From an uncultured bacterium (lineage in GTDB: Bacteria; Planctomycetota; Phycisphaerae; Phycisphaerales; SM1A02), in the NCBI GenBank assembly GCA_903919715.1, contig CAIXJC010000012.1, positions 1-64,000 on the forward strand: 64,000 nt of DNA, in the 5' to 3' direction. How positions within the stretch are numbered: position 1 is the stretch's first letter; every line of letters starts with the position of its first letter. Shown one piece after another: positions 34,041 to 42,456 of the stretch. The notes under the pieces were generated by a model. It was not told the origin of the DNA, made no database searches, and worked only from the letters and a program-made list of their open reading frames with translations. The position numbers and the translations under genes are program-made.

Positions 34041-34559
34041 ATGAAATCCGCCAATACAGATAATGCAATGCATCAAAGTGCAATCGATTCTCGCGGAATG
34101 CGAATTGCGATCGTCGAGAGTTCCTATCACCACGACATCTGCGTTGCTCTTGCTCGAGGCGCAGTTGATGCGTTCACGCAAGCGGGTGGTGACTCCCAGA
34201 ATCTCGTTCATGTTCATGCGCCAGGTTCGTATGAGCTTGTCGCAATTTCGTTAGCGCTTGCCGAACGATCCGACATTGACGCAGTCGTGGCTTTGGGTTG
34301 CGTCTTGACTGGCGAGACGAGTCATGACCGTTATCTCTGCGATGCGGTTGCGCATGGCTTGATGGATGTGACGATTCGGACGGGAAAGCCAGTTGCATTT
34401 GGCTTGCTCACCTGCATCACGATCGAGCAAGCTCGAGCGCGAGCTGGCGGAAGTAAAGGAAACAAAGGAATCGAAGCGATGCATGCAGCGATTGCAGCAA
34501 CGCGAACGATTCAAGGGATACGCAAGAGCCAGGATGTTGTTGCGGGAGCCCACCGATGA
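34041..34559 (+). CDS. ribH: 6,7-dimethyl-8-ribityllumazine synthase
   Basis: Penultimate enzyme of riboflavin synthesis. 'RIAIVESSYHHDI' opens the fold, 'HAPGSYELVAISLAL' binds substrate, and 'AVVALGCVLTGETSHDRYLCDAVAHGLM' carries the active-site His region; 'PVAFGLLTCITIEQA' follows. The product is 172 aa from this start, with a short non-conserved N-terminus; Met at 34068 or 34098 are alternatives. The stop overlaps the nusB start by 4 bases. The ribH-nusB pairing is common in bacteria. Confidence 0.95.
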   Translation: MKSANTDNAMHQSAIDSRGMRIAIVESSYHHDICVALARGAVDAFTQAGGDSQNLVHVHAPGSYELVAISLALAERSDIDAVVALGCVLTGETSHDRYLCDAVAHGLMDVTIRTGKPVAFGLLTCITIEQARARAGGSKGNKGIEAMHAAIAATRTIQGIRKSQDVVAGAHR

Positions 34560-35044
34560 CTGTTGCGCATGAACAAAGATGCTGTGCGCTTCAAGCGATG
34601 TTTCAGTTCGATCTCAGTGGCGCCATTGATCTGCCGCTTTTGCGTGAGTCATTTGAGTCTCGTGCGCGCGAGGCGCGCAGTGCAGATCCCATCGAGAGCG
34701 AATGCGATTTCACATTACCCGCCGTTGCTGCAGGTTTGACACTTGCTGAAAAGGCGTGGGCAACCCGCGAAGAGGCAGATCAGGTCATTCGCGACCTCGC
34801 TCCAGAGTGGCCAACGCATCGCCAGCCAAATATTGACCGCAATATTCTCAGATTGGGTTATTGGGAGATCAAGCACGGCTCGATTCCACATGCTGTGGCG
34901 ATCAACGAAGCGGTCGAATTGGCGAAGGAATACAGCACCGAGAAGAGTTCGGCGTTCATCAACGGTGTGTTGGATCGAATCGCCAATCCCGTTGCGGTCG
35001 AAGTTGCAGTTGTGGAACCATCTGCCACGACCGGCGACGAATAA
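34556..35044 (+). CDS. nusB: Transcription antitermination factor NusB
   Basis: Binds boxA RNA with NusE (S10) in rRNA antitermination. The 162-aa all-helical protein has the family blocks 'CCALQAMFQFDLSG' at the N-terminus and 'NIDRNILRLGYWEIKHGSIPHAVAINEAVELAKEYSTEKSSAFINGVLDRIA' (read as adjoining segments, residues 91-140), the most conserved part of NusB. It is translationally coupled to ribH and followed 17 bp later by ftsY. Confidence 0.95.
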   Translation: MTVAHEQRCCALQAMFQFDLSGAIDLPLLRESFESRAREARSADPIESECDFTLPAVAAGLTLAEKAWATREEADQVIRDLAPEWPTHRQPNIDRNILRLGYWEIKHGSIPHAVAINEAVELAKEYSTEKSSAFINGVLDRIANPVAVEVAVVEPSATTGDE

Positions 35045-35061
35045 TTAGGAGTGCGGGCAGC

Positions 35062-36012
35062 ATGTTCTTCAAGTCAGCGATCGAAGCGGTTCGGCGGGGA
35101 CTTCTCCGCACGGCTTCCGCCGTGGGAGCGGGACTTCGCAGTGTGTTGCACGGTCGGCGACTCGATGACGCGTTGATTGACGAGGTCGAGGCGCAATTGA
35201 TTTCTGCTGATGTAGGTGTGCGAGCGGCAAGAGAGCTTGTGGAATCCTTGCGCACAGAGTTTCGTTCGGGTCGAGTTGAGCGCGGGGAAGATGCGCTCGA
35301 ACATCTCAAACGGCGAATGAAGGAACGGCTCGCTCCACCTGCTGGAATGACACTTGAAATCGCCGCAACAACTGCGAAGCCAGCAGTTGTGTTGGTCGTC
35401 GGTGTCAATGGAGTTGGCAAGACCACGAGCGTCGCGAAGATCGCACATTCAATTCGAGCATCAGGTCGCACCGTGCTTCTTGCCGCCGCCGATACATATC
35501 GCGCAGGAGCTGTGGCACAATTAGCAGTGTGGGCTGAACGGCTTGGTGTCGACATCATTCGTGGTGCGCCTGGCGGTGATCCTGCAGCGGTTGCATTCGA
35601 TGCCGCGGAAGCAGCCATGACACGAGGCGTTGACGTCTTGCTTGTTGATACGGCGGGGCGCTTACATAACGAAGAGAATCTCATGCGCCAATTGGTGAAA
35701 ATTCGCGATGTGCTTCGTCGTCGGATTCCTGGCGCGCCACATGAAACACTCCTTGTGCTCGATGCCACGAGTGGTCAAAATGCACTTGTGCAAGCTGCGG
35801 CGTTTCGAAAAGCCGTGGACATCACAGGCATCTTTCTGGCGAAGATGGATGGAACAGCGCGTGGTGGCGTGGCCATCGCAATTCATGATGCGCTAGGAGT
35901 GCCAGTGAAGCTGATCGGTGTCGGAGAGACACCCGAAGATGTTCAGCCGTTTGATGCCGATCGATTCATCGATGCGGTCTTCTCGGTTCATGGGGCTACC
36001 ATCCCAACATGA
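35062..36012 (+). CDS. ftsY: Signal recognition particle receptor FtsY
   Basis: SRP receptor GTPase at the membrane, 316 aa, so a short form without the long acidic A domain. The N domain spans residues 1-95, and the G domain has P-loop 'GVNGVGKTTSVAK' (114-126), 'AAADTYRAGAVAQL', 'DTAGRLHNEENLM' and the closing loop 'GVGETPEDVQPFD'. The base-recognition motif reads AKMD instead of the usual TKLD. The ATG at 35062 has a TAGGAG site (35046-35051); the open frame upstream runs within nusB. The C-terminus overlaps the pseudopilin gene by 4 bases. Confidence 0.96.
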   Translation: MFFKSAIEAVRRGLLRTASAVGAGLRSVLHGRRLDDALIDEVEAQLISADVGVRAARELVESLRTEFRSGRVERGEDALEHLKRRMKERLAPPAGMTLEIAATTAKPAVVLVVGVNGVGKTTSVAKIAHSIRASGRTVLLAAADTYRAGAVAQLAVWAERLGVDIIRGAPGGDPAAVAFDAAEAAMTRGVDVLLVDTAGRLHNEENLMRQLVKIRDVLRRRIPGAPHETLLVLDATSGQNALVQAAAFRKAVDITGIFLAKMDGTARGGVAIAIHDALGVPVKLIGVGETPEDVQPFDADRFIDAVFSVHGATIPT

Positions 36013-36641
36013 CCGTCCGCGCACGAGGATTCACGCTGATTGAGATGATCGTGGTGATATCAATCATCACGCTCTTGACTGGACTACTCATGCCAGCGTT
36101 CAAGATGGTCAAGCGCGAGTCGCACAATACGAATTGTCTCAGCAATCTCCGCCAAGTTTTTACCGCATGGCAGACCTATCAGACTGCGAACAAGGGGGTC
36201 ATGCCGATGTGCGAATTTCTGCCCGTGGTGACGCCGCAGGCAATAGAAGGCGGACTGCCAAATTTGCTTTCAAAGTTGATGCCAGCAGACGATCGCGCTT
36301 GGCTGTGTCCGGCGGATGAGGATCCCGACTCGACGTCGACGGGGACGAGCTATACCTATCTCCCTGGTCTGTTGCGCTTCACTCCGCAGGTTCAAATGGA
36401 GGTCCTGCAAGTGTTGTTAAATTTGACTCCAACAACCAGCCAACGGCAACGCGATGTCATTCGATTACAGACGGAGTCCAAGTTGGTCGTCAAGCTGTTT
36501 GAAAATGACACGAAGGGACTTTTTCCGATTCTGATGGACAGCGCAGATCGCCACCCTGGGACTCGCGTTCCGCGCAACGGGGTTTATTTGGATGGAGCAG
36601 CGCGTGCGGTCAAAGTTGAGCAGTCGGTGGCGGCGGACTGA
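36009..36641 (+). CDS. Type II secretion/type IV pilin-like (pseudopilin) protein
   Basis: The 210-aa product has a prepilin signature: 'RARGFTLIEMIVVISIITLLTGLLMPAF', with cleavage expected after Gly, Glu at +5 and a hydrophobic helix. The mature part has 'NCLSNLRQVFTAWQTYQTANKG', close to planctomycete DUF1559-like pseudopilins, and ends with 'VYLDGAARAVKVEQ' where an HxxDG-type end would be. Unlike the related protein at 58.0 kb it lacks a clear 'FADGH' motif. It is translationally coupled to ftsY. Confidence 0.85.
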   Translation: MTVRARGFTLIEMIVVISIITLLTGLLMPAFKMVKRESHNTNCLSNLRQVFTAWQTYQTANKGVMPMCEFLPVVTPQAIEGGLPNLLSKLMPADDRAWLCPADEDPDSTSTGTSYTYLPGLLRFTPQVQMEVLQVLLNLTPTTSQRQRDVIRLQTESKLVVKLFENDTKGLFPILMDSADRHPGTRVPRNGVYLDGAARAVKVEQSVAAD

Positions 36642-36674
36642 TGCGAAAGCACGCAAGAGTAAAGTAGCGACCAT

Positions 36675-37388
36675 ATGGCATTCATCGACTTTCACGAACT
36701 CAAATACACGCTGCGCAATCGCAGTCGCGAATTGATCCGTGCGGCGATGATTCTGGCACTTTTGTTGTTTCTATCTGGTGGAGTGTGGTGGTGGGTTTCA
36801 GTTCGTTGGCGACCGCCGCCGTCCATTTTTGATACGCCTGTGAACGACGTGCTTGCGTACTTGGCGATGGATGATTTCAACGAGTTGCCGCTTGATCAAC
36901 GAATGAAGTTCCTTCTCGAACTGAGTAACCGCTTTCGAGGGATGGAATCATCGGACAGCGCAGCGATGGCTGGGTTCTTCGCAGGATTGACTGGGCCGTT
37001 TCGCAAGCAAATGACGCAAAACTTTCGCATCTTGGCGCGTGACATTCTTGTGCAAGGTGCGTCTGGATATTTCGATGTATCGCCGAGTGATCAAGGGAAG
37101 TACATCGATGATTGGGTCGTGAATTGGACGAAGATGGGAGAGAAGATCACGACTGGCAAGGAGAGCGAGCGTTCGGACAAGGAGCGGATCGAGCGAATCA
37201 AATCCCAGTCAGAGCGCAACGAGGAACGAATGAAAGAGAACAAGGTCCCGTCACTTGATGAGGATGGTGCGCTTGGATTCATGAGCATTTGGCAGAAGGA
37301 AGTTGAAGTGACTGCGAGCCCGAAGCAGCAGGGTCAAATTTCGCGATTTCTTCAGGACGTTCGTAAGCGCTACTCCAATGCATTCTGA
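36675..37388 (+). CDS. Membrane-anchored protein with a charged C-terminal helix, unknown
   Basis: I do not recognise this family. Of 237 aa, residues 20-42 ('MILALLLFLSGGVWWWVSV') are a single transmembrane segment. The outer part includes 'LAYLAMDDFNELPLDQRMKFLLELSNRFRG', then a highly charged helical stretch ('KESERSDKERIERIKSQSE') of about 45 residues that could form a coiled coil. The stop lies inside the hrpB start (11-base overlap), so translation of the two is linked. The position between a pseudopilin and hrpB gives no functional clue. Confidence 0.6.
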   Translation: MAFIDFHELKYTLRNRSRELIRAAMILALLLFLSGGVWWWVSVRWRPPPSIFDTPVNDVLAYLAMDDFNELPLDQRMKFLLELSNRFRGMESSDSAAMAGFFAGLTGPFRKQMTQNFRILARDILVQGASGYFDVSPSDQGKYIDDWVVNWTKMGEKITTGKESERSDKERIERIKSQSERNEERMKENKVPSLDEDGALGFMSIWQKEVEVTASPKQQGQISRFLQDVRKRYSNAF

Positions 37389-39912
37389 GCCTGGGCTCTC
37401 ACCGACCGATTCGCTCCCGATCAACGCATTCGCGCAGGAAATCGTCCAGAGGATTTCCAAGGATCGACGTTTGGTTCTCGTCGCAGAAACTGGTTCTGGG
37501 AAAACCACACAGGTCCCTCAAATATTGCTGAAATCAGGCATTGCCGGTGACGGGCGAATCGTGGTTCTCCAGCCTCGGCGTTTGGCCGCACGGGCCGTTG
37601 CGCGCAGAGTTGCCTTTGAAATGGGAGAGCGCGAGGGCGGACTCGTTGGGTATCGAACACGGTACGAGCGAGTCGAAAGCGCGCAAACAAAAATCCTCTT
37701 TATGACAGATGGTCTCTTTGTCCGATTGGCGCAGGGGACATCTGATCTCAAGGGAATCAACGTTGTCGTGCTGGACGAATTTCACGAGCGAGGAATTTCG
37801 ACTGATCTCGCTGCCGGAATGGTGCGTCGTTTGCAATCACAGCGTCGCCCCGACTTGCGAATCGCGATCATGAGTGCAACGCTGGACGCCGCTCGACTTG
37901 CGGAAGTGTTTGGCGTTGCGCCTCTTTCAGTTCCTGGCCGAGTGCATCCGGTCGACATTCGATTCGTCGGTGATGGTCGAGCGGATGAAGATGTCGTCGA
38001 GCGCGCCGCAACCGTAGTGGTTCAAGCAGTTGAAGGTCTCGCGGGCGACGGATTAGTTTTTATGCCAGGCCGCAAGGAAATTCAGCGCACGATTGAAGTA
38101 CTTCAAGCACGATTGCCTTCGGGATCGTTCGATGTTCTTGCACTTCACGGCGGGCAGTCACCCGACGAGCAGGATCGTGCGCTCAATCCATCGAGTCGCA
38201 GAAAGATCGTCGTCGCGACAAACGTCGCAGAAACGAGTCTCACGATCCCAGGCGTCCGATTTGTTGTCGACAGTGGTTTGGCTCGAGTGCATCGATTCGA
38301 TCCACTGCGCGATCTCAACGCATTGAAGTTGGAGCCGATCAGTCAAGCGAGCGCTCGTCAACGCGCTGGTCGCGCTGGTCGTACTGCGCCTGGAATCTGC
38401 ATTCGATTGTGGAGCGAAGCGTCGCACGCACGTCGTCCTGCATTTGATTCGCCAGAAATTCATCGGATCGATTTATCTGAGGCACTGCTTGGTTTGTCAG
38501 TCATCGGTGAGAGTGATCCGACTCAATTTCCGTGGATCGACGCGCCAGATTCGATGGCGATGGATCGTGCGCACCGCGTCCTTGTCGGATGCGGCGCGTT
38601 TGATACGAAAGGTCGGATCACGGCGGATGGTCGTGCGATGGCAAAGATTCCTGCTCATCCGAGGTTGGCGCGCGCACTGCTCGAAGGTGCGCGTCGTGGA
38701 TGCGCCGACCGTGCAGGTCTCTGGGCAGCACTTTTGTCGGAGCGCGATCCGTTTGACCGCGAGAGCGCGGAAACATTGCGTCGGCACTTGGAGTCTGGAG
38801 ACCGCTCGAGCGACCTTGTTGCACGCGAGCGGATGTTCGCTGCCTGGCGAGCTGGTCGTGCGAGTCGTGGATTCATCGATTCCGATGCGGTGCGGGAAAT
38901 GACTCGCGCCGCTGATCATCTTGCGCAAGCCGCGCGCCGCGCCGTCGGAGATGAGCATGATCGCGGATCATCTTCCCCTCATTCTGACGAGGCAATCGCT
39001 GAGTCATTTATGCTTGGTTTTCCAGATCGAATCGCATGGCGGCTTGATCGGCATCGACCGCACGCTGCCATGGCTGGTCGGCGCAAAGTTGCGATCGATA
39101 AACGAAGTCTTCACGATGGATCCGGACCACTGTTGGCATTTGAGGTTCGCCAAAGCGGGGGGGGCGATACCGCAGAGACGACGCTTTCGATGACCGTTGC
39201 GCTCGAGCGCACGTGGCTTGAATCAACGCTTCCGCATCGCTTCACGAATCGAGTGGAAGATCGATGGGAGGCGTCATCACAGTCCGTCGAAGAAATCGAA
39301 GAGACTTTGTTTGACGAGACAGTAATCGATCGCACGGTGCGTCCAACGCGAAACTTGGTGGCGGCATCCGAGATGATCGCATTGCGGATGATCGAGGATG
39401 GATTGCGACCTGATGATTGGGAGGAGCAGATCGTTCCGTGGATTGAACGAACGCGATGGGTTGCGGAAACATTTCCGCAGCGCGGACTCTTGATGTATGC
39501 CGATGATGATCTTCGGATCCTCTTCGCGGAGATGGCTACTGGCGCGGCGCGTTGGAGTCAGGTTCGTTCTCGTCACGGACTTGATGTGTTTCTCAGTGCG
39601 CTGTCGTATGAAGATCAAACATTCGTCCAACAAATGGCACCCGCAGACATTCGCCTGCCGAGCGGATTCCGAATGAAGCTGTCATACGAAACGGGACAGC
39701 CTCCTCGAGGGAGCGCAAAGATTCAGGATTTTTATGGACTTGCGGAGACTCCATGCGTCGCATCTGGACGAACGCCAATTCGTTTGGAGATTCTCGGGCC
39801 CAATCGCCGGCCGCTTCAAGTAACGGCTGATTTAGCGGGATTTTGGCGTGGTTTGTATCCAGAGATCCGCAATGAGCTTCGCCGACGCTATCCACGCCAT
39901 GAGTGGAGATAG
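37378..39912 (+). CDS. hrpB: ATP-dependent helicase HrpB
   Basis: DExH-box helicase of the HrpB branch, 844 aa. Walker A 'AETGSGKTTQVP' is near residues 37-48, motif II is 'VVLDEFHERG' (DEFH) near 131, motif III 'SATLDAARL', motif VI 'QRAGRAGRTAPG', followed by the helicase-associated domain and the HrpB C-terminal region ('GFRMKLSYETGQPPRGSAKIQDFYGL' in parts, 'LEILGPNRRPLQVTADLAGFW'). Substrate RNA is unknown. It contains a run of eight G residues (39157-39164) that keeps the frame. Confidence 0.94.
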   Translation: MHSEPGLSPTDSLPINAFAQEIVQRISKDRRLVLVAETGSGKTTQVPQILLKSGIAGDGRIVVLQPRRLAARAVARRVAFEMGEREGGLVGYRTRYERVESAQTKILFMTDGLFVRLAQGTSDLKGINVVVLDEFHERGISTDLAAGMVRRLQSQRRPDLRIAIMSATLDAARLAEVFGVAPLSVPGRVHPVDIRFVGDGRADEDVVERAATVVVQAVEGLAGDGLVFMPGRKEIQRTIEVLQARLPSGSFDVLALHGGQSPDEQDRALNPSSRRKIVVATNVAETSLTIPGVRFVVDSGLARVHRFDPLRDLNALKLEPISQASARQRAGRAGRTAPGICIRLWSEASHARRPAFDSPEIHRIDLSEALLGLSVIGESDPTQFPWIDAPDSMAMDRAHRVLVGCGAFDTKGRITADGRAMAKIPAHPRLARALLEGARRGCADRAGLWAALLSERDPFDRESAETLRRHLESGDRSSDLVARERMFAAWRAGRASRGFIDSDAVREMTRAADHLAQAARRAVGDEHDRGSSSPHSDEAIAESFMLGFPDRIAWRLDRHRPHAAMAGRRKVAIDKRSLHDGSGPLLAFEVRQSGGGDTAETTLSMTVALERTWLESTLPHRFTNRVEDRWEASSQSVEEIEETLFDETVIDRTVRPTRNLVAASEMIALRMIEDGLRPDDWEEQIVPWIERTRWVAETFPQRGLLMYADDDLRILFAEMATGAARWSQVRSRHGLDVFLSALSYEDQTFVQQMAPADIRLPSGFRMKLSYETGQPPRGSAKIQDFYGLAETPCVASGRTPIRLEILGPNRRPLQVTADLAGFWRGLYPEIRNELRRRYPRHEWR

Positions 39913-39955
39913 CGACGCACGTCGCTCGCACATTGCATTTCCGATGACACTTCAG

Positions 39956-40741
39956 TTATTCGAGATTGTCGATTCCCAGTGCGGCGTCGCCCTGAAGATG
40001 CCGTCGCGGATGGACACCTTGGCGAATGCCCTCTTCTTGGGTGATCGGTGGATCCGAAGCGAAGCGTGGCAACTTCGGCGCCCACGGTTGCCTGCCTGAG
40101 TACACACTATGAACAATGTCGACCGCTTCAAGGACATCATCGGTGACGCGGAAGAGATCAAAATCTTCTGCCGAAATTGTTCCGTGCTCTTCGGCAAGCG
40201 TTGTGCGCATCCAGTCCAGCAGCGGCTGCCAGAATTTTTTGCCAATCAGCACGACTGGAAATGGGACGATCTTTAAAGTTTGAATCAACGTCAGTGATTC
40301 AAAGAGTTCGTCCATCGTTCCGAAGCCACCAGGAAAGATTATGAAGCCACGAGCATGCTTGACGAACATCACCTTGCGAACGAAAAAATATCGAAAGGTC
40401 AGTTCGATGCTTTGGTATGGATTCGGGCGTTGCTCAAATGGCAAAGAGATGTTCAGTCCAACAGAAACGCCCTTCGCTTCCATCGCTCCCTTGTTGGCCG
40501 CCTCCATAATTCCAGGTCCGCCGCCGGTGATGACCGCAAACCCTCTCTCGACCAACAACTTTCCGCATTCGACCGCTTGGATGAACTCTTGCTTCTCCGG
40601 CCGAGTGCGGGCGGAGCCAAAAACAGCGACCGCAGGGCCAACTCGGACCATGGTGTCGGTCGCGTCAACGAATTCACTCATGATCCGAAGGGTGCGCCAA
40701 GCCTCATGTTGCAACGCATCTTTGATGTGTTTTGATTTCAT
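39956..40741 (-). CDS. LOG-family (TIGR00730-type) Rossmann-fold protein
   Basis: The product is 261 aa. The family signature is present: 'VFGSARTRPE', 'VITGGGPGIMEAANKGA' and 'FIIFPGGFGTMDELFE' (PGGxGTxxE). LOG proteins hydrolyse nucleoside 5'-monophosphates to base and ribose phosphate; plant members release cytokinins, bacterial roles are mostly unproven. An in-frame start at 40762 would cross the divergent promoter; the ATG at 40741 is preferred. It is convergent with hrpB (43-bp gap; a small AGCGAC/GTCGCT hairpin lies there at 39911-39926). Confidence 0.88.
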   Translation of the reverse strand: MKSKHIKDALQHEAWRTLRIMSEFVDATDTMVRVGPAVAVFGSARTRPEKQEFIQAVECGKLLVERGFAVITGGGPGIMEAANKGAMEAKGVSVGLNISLPFEQRPNPYQSIELTFRYFFVRKVMFVKHARGFIIFPGGFGTMDELFESLTLIQTLKIVPFPVVLIGKKFWQPLLDWMRTTLAEEHGTISAEDFDLFRVTDDVLEAVDIVHSVYSGRQPWAPKLPRFASDPPITQEEGIRQGVHPRRHLQGDAALGIDNLE

Positions 40742-40749
40742 TGCGTAGA

Positions 40750-40759
40750 GGACTACACT
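40750..40759. promoter_or_regulatory. Shared-TA divergent promoter (LOG family / folC)
   Basis: In GGACTACACT the plus TACACT (40754-40759) ends 9 bases before the folC ATG and has TTGATT 16 bases upstream (40732-40737) as a possible -35. The minus TAGTCC (40755-40750) ends 8 bases before the ATG at 40741. Confidence 0.45.
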
Positions 40760-40768
40760 CAAAGTCCT

Positions 40769-42403
40769 ATGAATAGCAAGCCACTCGGTCGGACAGGTGC
40801 CCGCTCTCCCTCTTTAACGAAAGGTGATTCGAAGATTTCGAAGGTCCCCTCGAAGGCCGAACGGCCAGTTTCGGCCTCGGTGAAAGCCCCAGCCAAGGTT
40901 GCAGCGAAGGTTGCGCCGAAGGTTGTGGCGAAGGTTGAGGCGAAGGTTGAGGCGAAGGCTTCAGCAAAGGCACCGCCGAAAGTGGCAGCAGCCAAGGCTC
41001 CTCCCGTCGCGGCCGAGGCAGTTCGCCCCGCAAAGATCGACATCAATGGTTACCAAGCTGCGCTGAAGTGGCTTGCGGAACGCCCAGACATCGAACGCAT
41101 GCGCGTTGTGAAGTACGACGACGGAACGTTCCGACTCGATCGAATGCGAGCATTGCTTGCCGCCATGGGAAATCCGCACGAAGCGATCAAGACTGTGCAT
41201 GTCGCAGGAACGGTTGGAAAAGGCTCGACGTGTGCGATGATTTCGCACATGCTGACGGAGTGTGGTTACACGGTCGGTGTCTACACCAGTCCCCATTTCG
41301 TCGATTTGCGCGAGCGCATTTCCATCGGCAATCGAATGATCACAAAGCCTGCGATGGTCGAGATGGCGAAGAAAGTTCAAGCAGCTGCGGCGAAGGCCAA
41401 AGTCGAGCCGACGTTCTTCGAAGCCATGACCGCAATTGCGTTCAAATATTTTGCGGATGAAGCAGTTGATATCGCAGTGGTCGAAGTTGGCCTGGGTGGT
41501 CGCTTGGATTCAACCAATGTGTTGACCCCGATCGTGACGGTTGTCACAACAATCGACTTTGATCACACTCGAATTCTTGGCGACACGCTGCCGAAGATCG
41601 CTCGCGAAAAGGCGGGGATTTTCAAGCGCGGAGTTCCAGCAATCGTGTTTGATGCGCAGCCTGAAGTCAACCGCGCATTTATCGAGGCTGCAGAACGCGT
41701 TGGAGCAGAACTGAAAATTGTGAACAAAGACATCGAGTTTTCCAGCCGATTCTGCACATCTCCCGAGCTCGGGCCGCATACGCGCGTTTGTTATTACACA
41801 AAGCAGTCTCGAATCGAGCATCTGCCGGTGCCGCTTCCTGGAGAGCATCAGGCGAGCAATTGCGGACTCGCACTCGCAGCTGTCGAATGCGTGCGCGCTG
41901 CCGGATTCAACTGCCCAGAAAATCTCGTCACGGGCGGTTTGGCCAAGACGAAGATCATGGGTCGGATGGATCTCATCAGCGATCGGCCTCGGGTCTTGGT
42001 TGACGGAGCGCACAATCCAGCGAGTCTCAATTCGCTTATGCGCTGTGTCGGAGCACATGTTCCATACGACAGCATGGTGTGCGTCTTCGGTTGCTGCCAA
42101 GACAAAGATGTTGGCGAGATGCTCGATCGATTGAATCTTGGCGCAGACAAAGTGATTTTCACGCGTGCCGCCGGTAATCCACGCGCTGCCGATCCATATG
42201 AATTGCAGAAACTCTTCCAAGAGCGAAGTGGCAAGATGAGTCAGGTCGCTCTGACGGTTGGTGAAGCAATTCAGCAAGCCCTTCGAGCGACGAGTCAAGA
42301 TGACTTGGTCTGTGTCACAGGCAGTTTCTATGTCGTGGGCGATGCGATGAAGTACGTCAGCGAACAGTCCCAATTCCAAAGTCGTCGACCGCAGTCAGCC
42401 TGA
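40769..42403 (+). CDS. folC: Folylpolyglutamate/dihydrofolate synthase with Lys/Ala-rich N-terminal extension
   Basis: Adds glutamate to dihydropteroate and/or folates (Mur ligase fold). P-loop 'GTVGKGSTC' lies near residue 147, then 'YTSPHFVDLRERISIG', 'VVEVGLGGRLDSTNV', 'TTIDFDHTRILGDTLPKIAREKAGIFKRG' (in two blocks) and 'VDGAHNPASLNSLM'. At 544 aa it is about 100 residues longer than usual. The excess is an N-terminal extension of about 90 residues made of Lys, Ala, Val and Pro, similar in composition to histone H1 tails. The ATG at 40769 follows the promoter directly, so the extension is probably translated. Confidence 0.93.
   Translation: MNSKPLGRTGARSPSLTKGDSKISKVPSKAERPVSASVKAPAKVAAKVAPKVVAKVEAKVEAKASAKAPPKVAAAKAPPVAAEAVRPAKIDINGYQAALKWLAERPDIERMRVVKYDDGTFRLDRMRALLAAMGNPHEAIKTVHVAGTVGKGSTCAMISHMLTECGYTVGVYTSPHFVDLRERISIGNRMITKPAMVEMAKKVQAAAAKAKVEPTFFEAMTAIAFKYFADEAVDIAVVEVGLGGRLDSTNVLTPIVTVVTTIDFDHTRILGDTLPKIAREKAGIFKRGVPAIVFDAQPEVNRAFIEAAERVGAELKIVNKDIEFSSRFCTSPELGPHTRVCYYTKQSRIEHLPVPLPGEHQASNCGLALAAVECVRAAGFNCPENLVTGGLAKTKIMGRMDLISDRPRVLVDGAHNPASLNSLMRCVGAHVPYDSMVCVFGCCQDKDVGEMLDRLNLGADKVIFTRAAGNPRAADPYELQKLFQERSGKMSQVALTVGEAIQQALRATSQDDLVCVTGSFYVVGDAMKYVSEQSQFQSRRPQSA
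40892..40970 (+). repeat. Degenerate 12-bp in-frame repeats in folC
   Basis: Units close to GCGAAGGTTGNG recur about six times and encode the KVAA/KVAP/KVEA pattern of the FolC extension. Copies differ by a few bases. Confidence 0.7.
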
Positions 42404-42425
42404 AACCTCGCAACATCCCGATTTA

Positions 42426-42446
42426 GAAGGACCGTGGCTATCCTTC
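42426..42446 (+). other. Hairpin in front of leuS
   Basis: GAAGGA (42426-42431) and TCCTTC (42441-42446) pair around 9 bases. It overlaps a TATCCT hexamer (42439-42444) located 12 bases before the leuS ATG. No T tract and no T-box features are seen. Confidence 0.35.
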
Positions 42447-42456
42447 GGGGTTTCCT

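Noticed and set aside
41510-42379. 289-aa minus-strand ORF antisense to folC
   Set aside because: No motif; explained by the codon pattern of folC.
42404-42456. T-box leader of leuS
   Set aside because: The gap is only 53 bases, with no specifier loop, T-box sequence or terminator.
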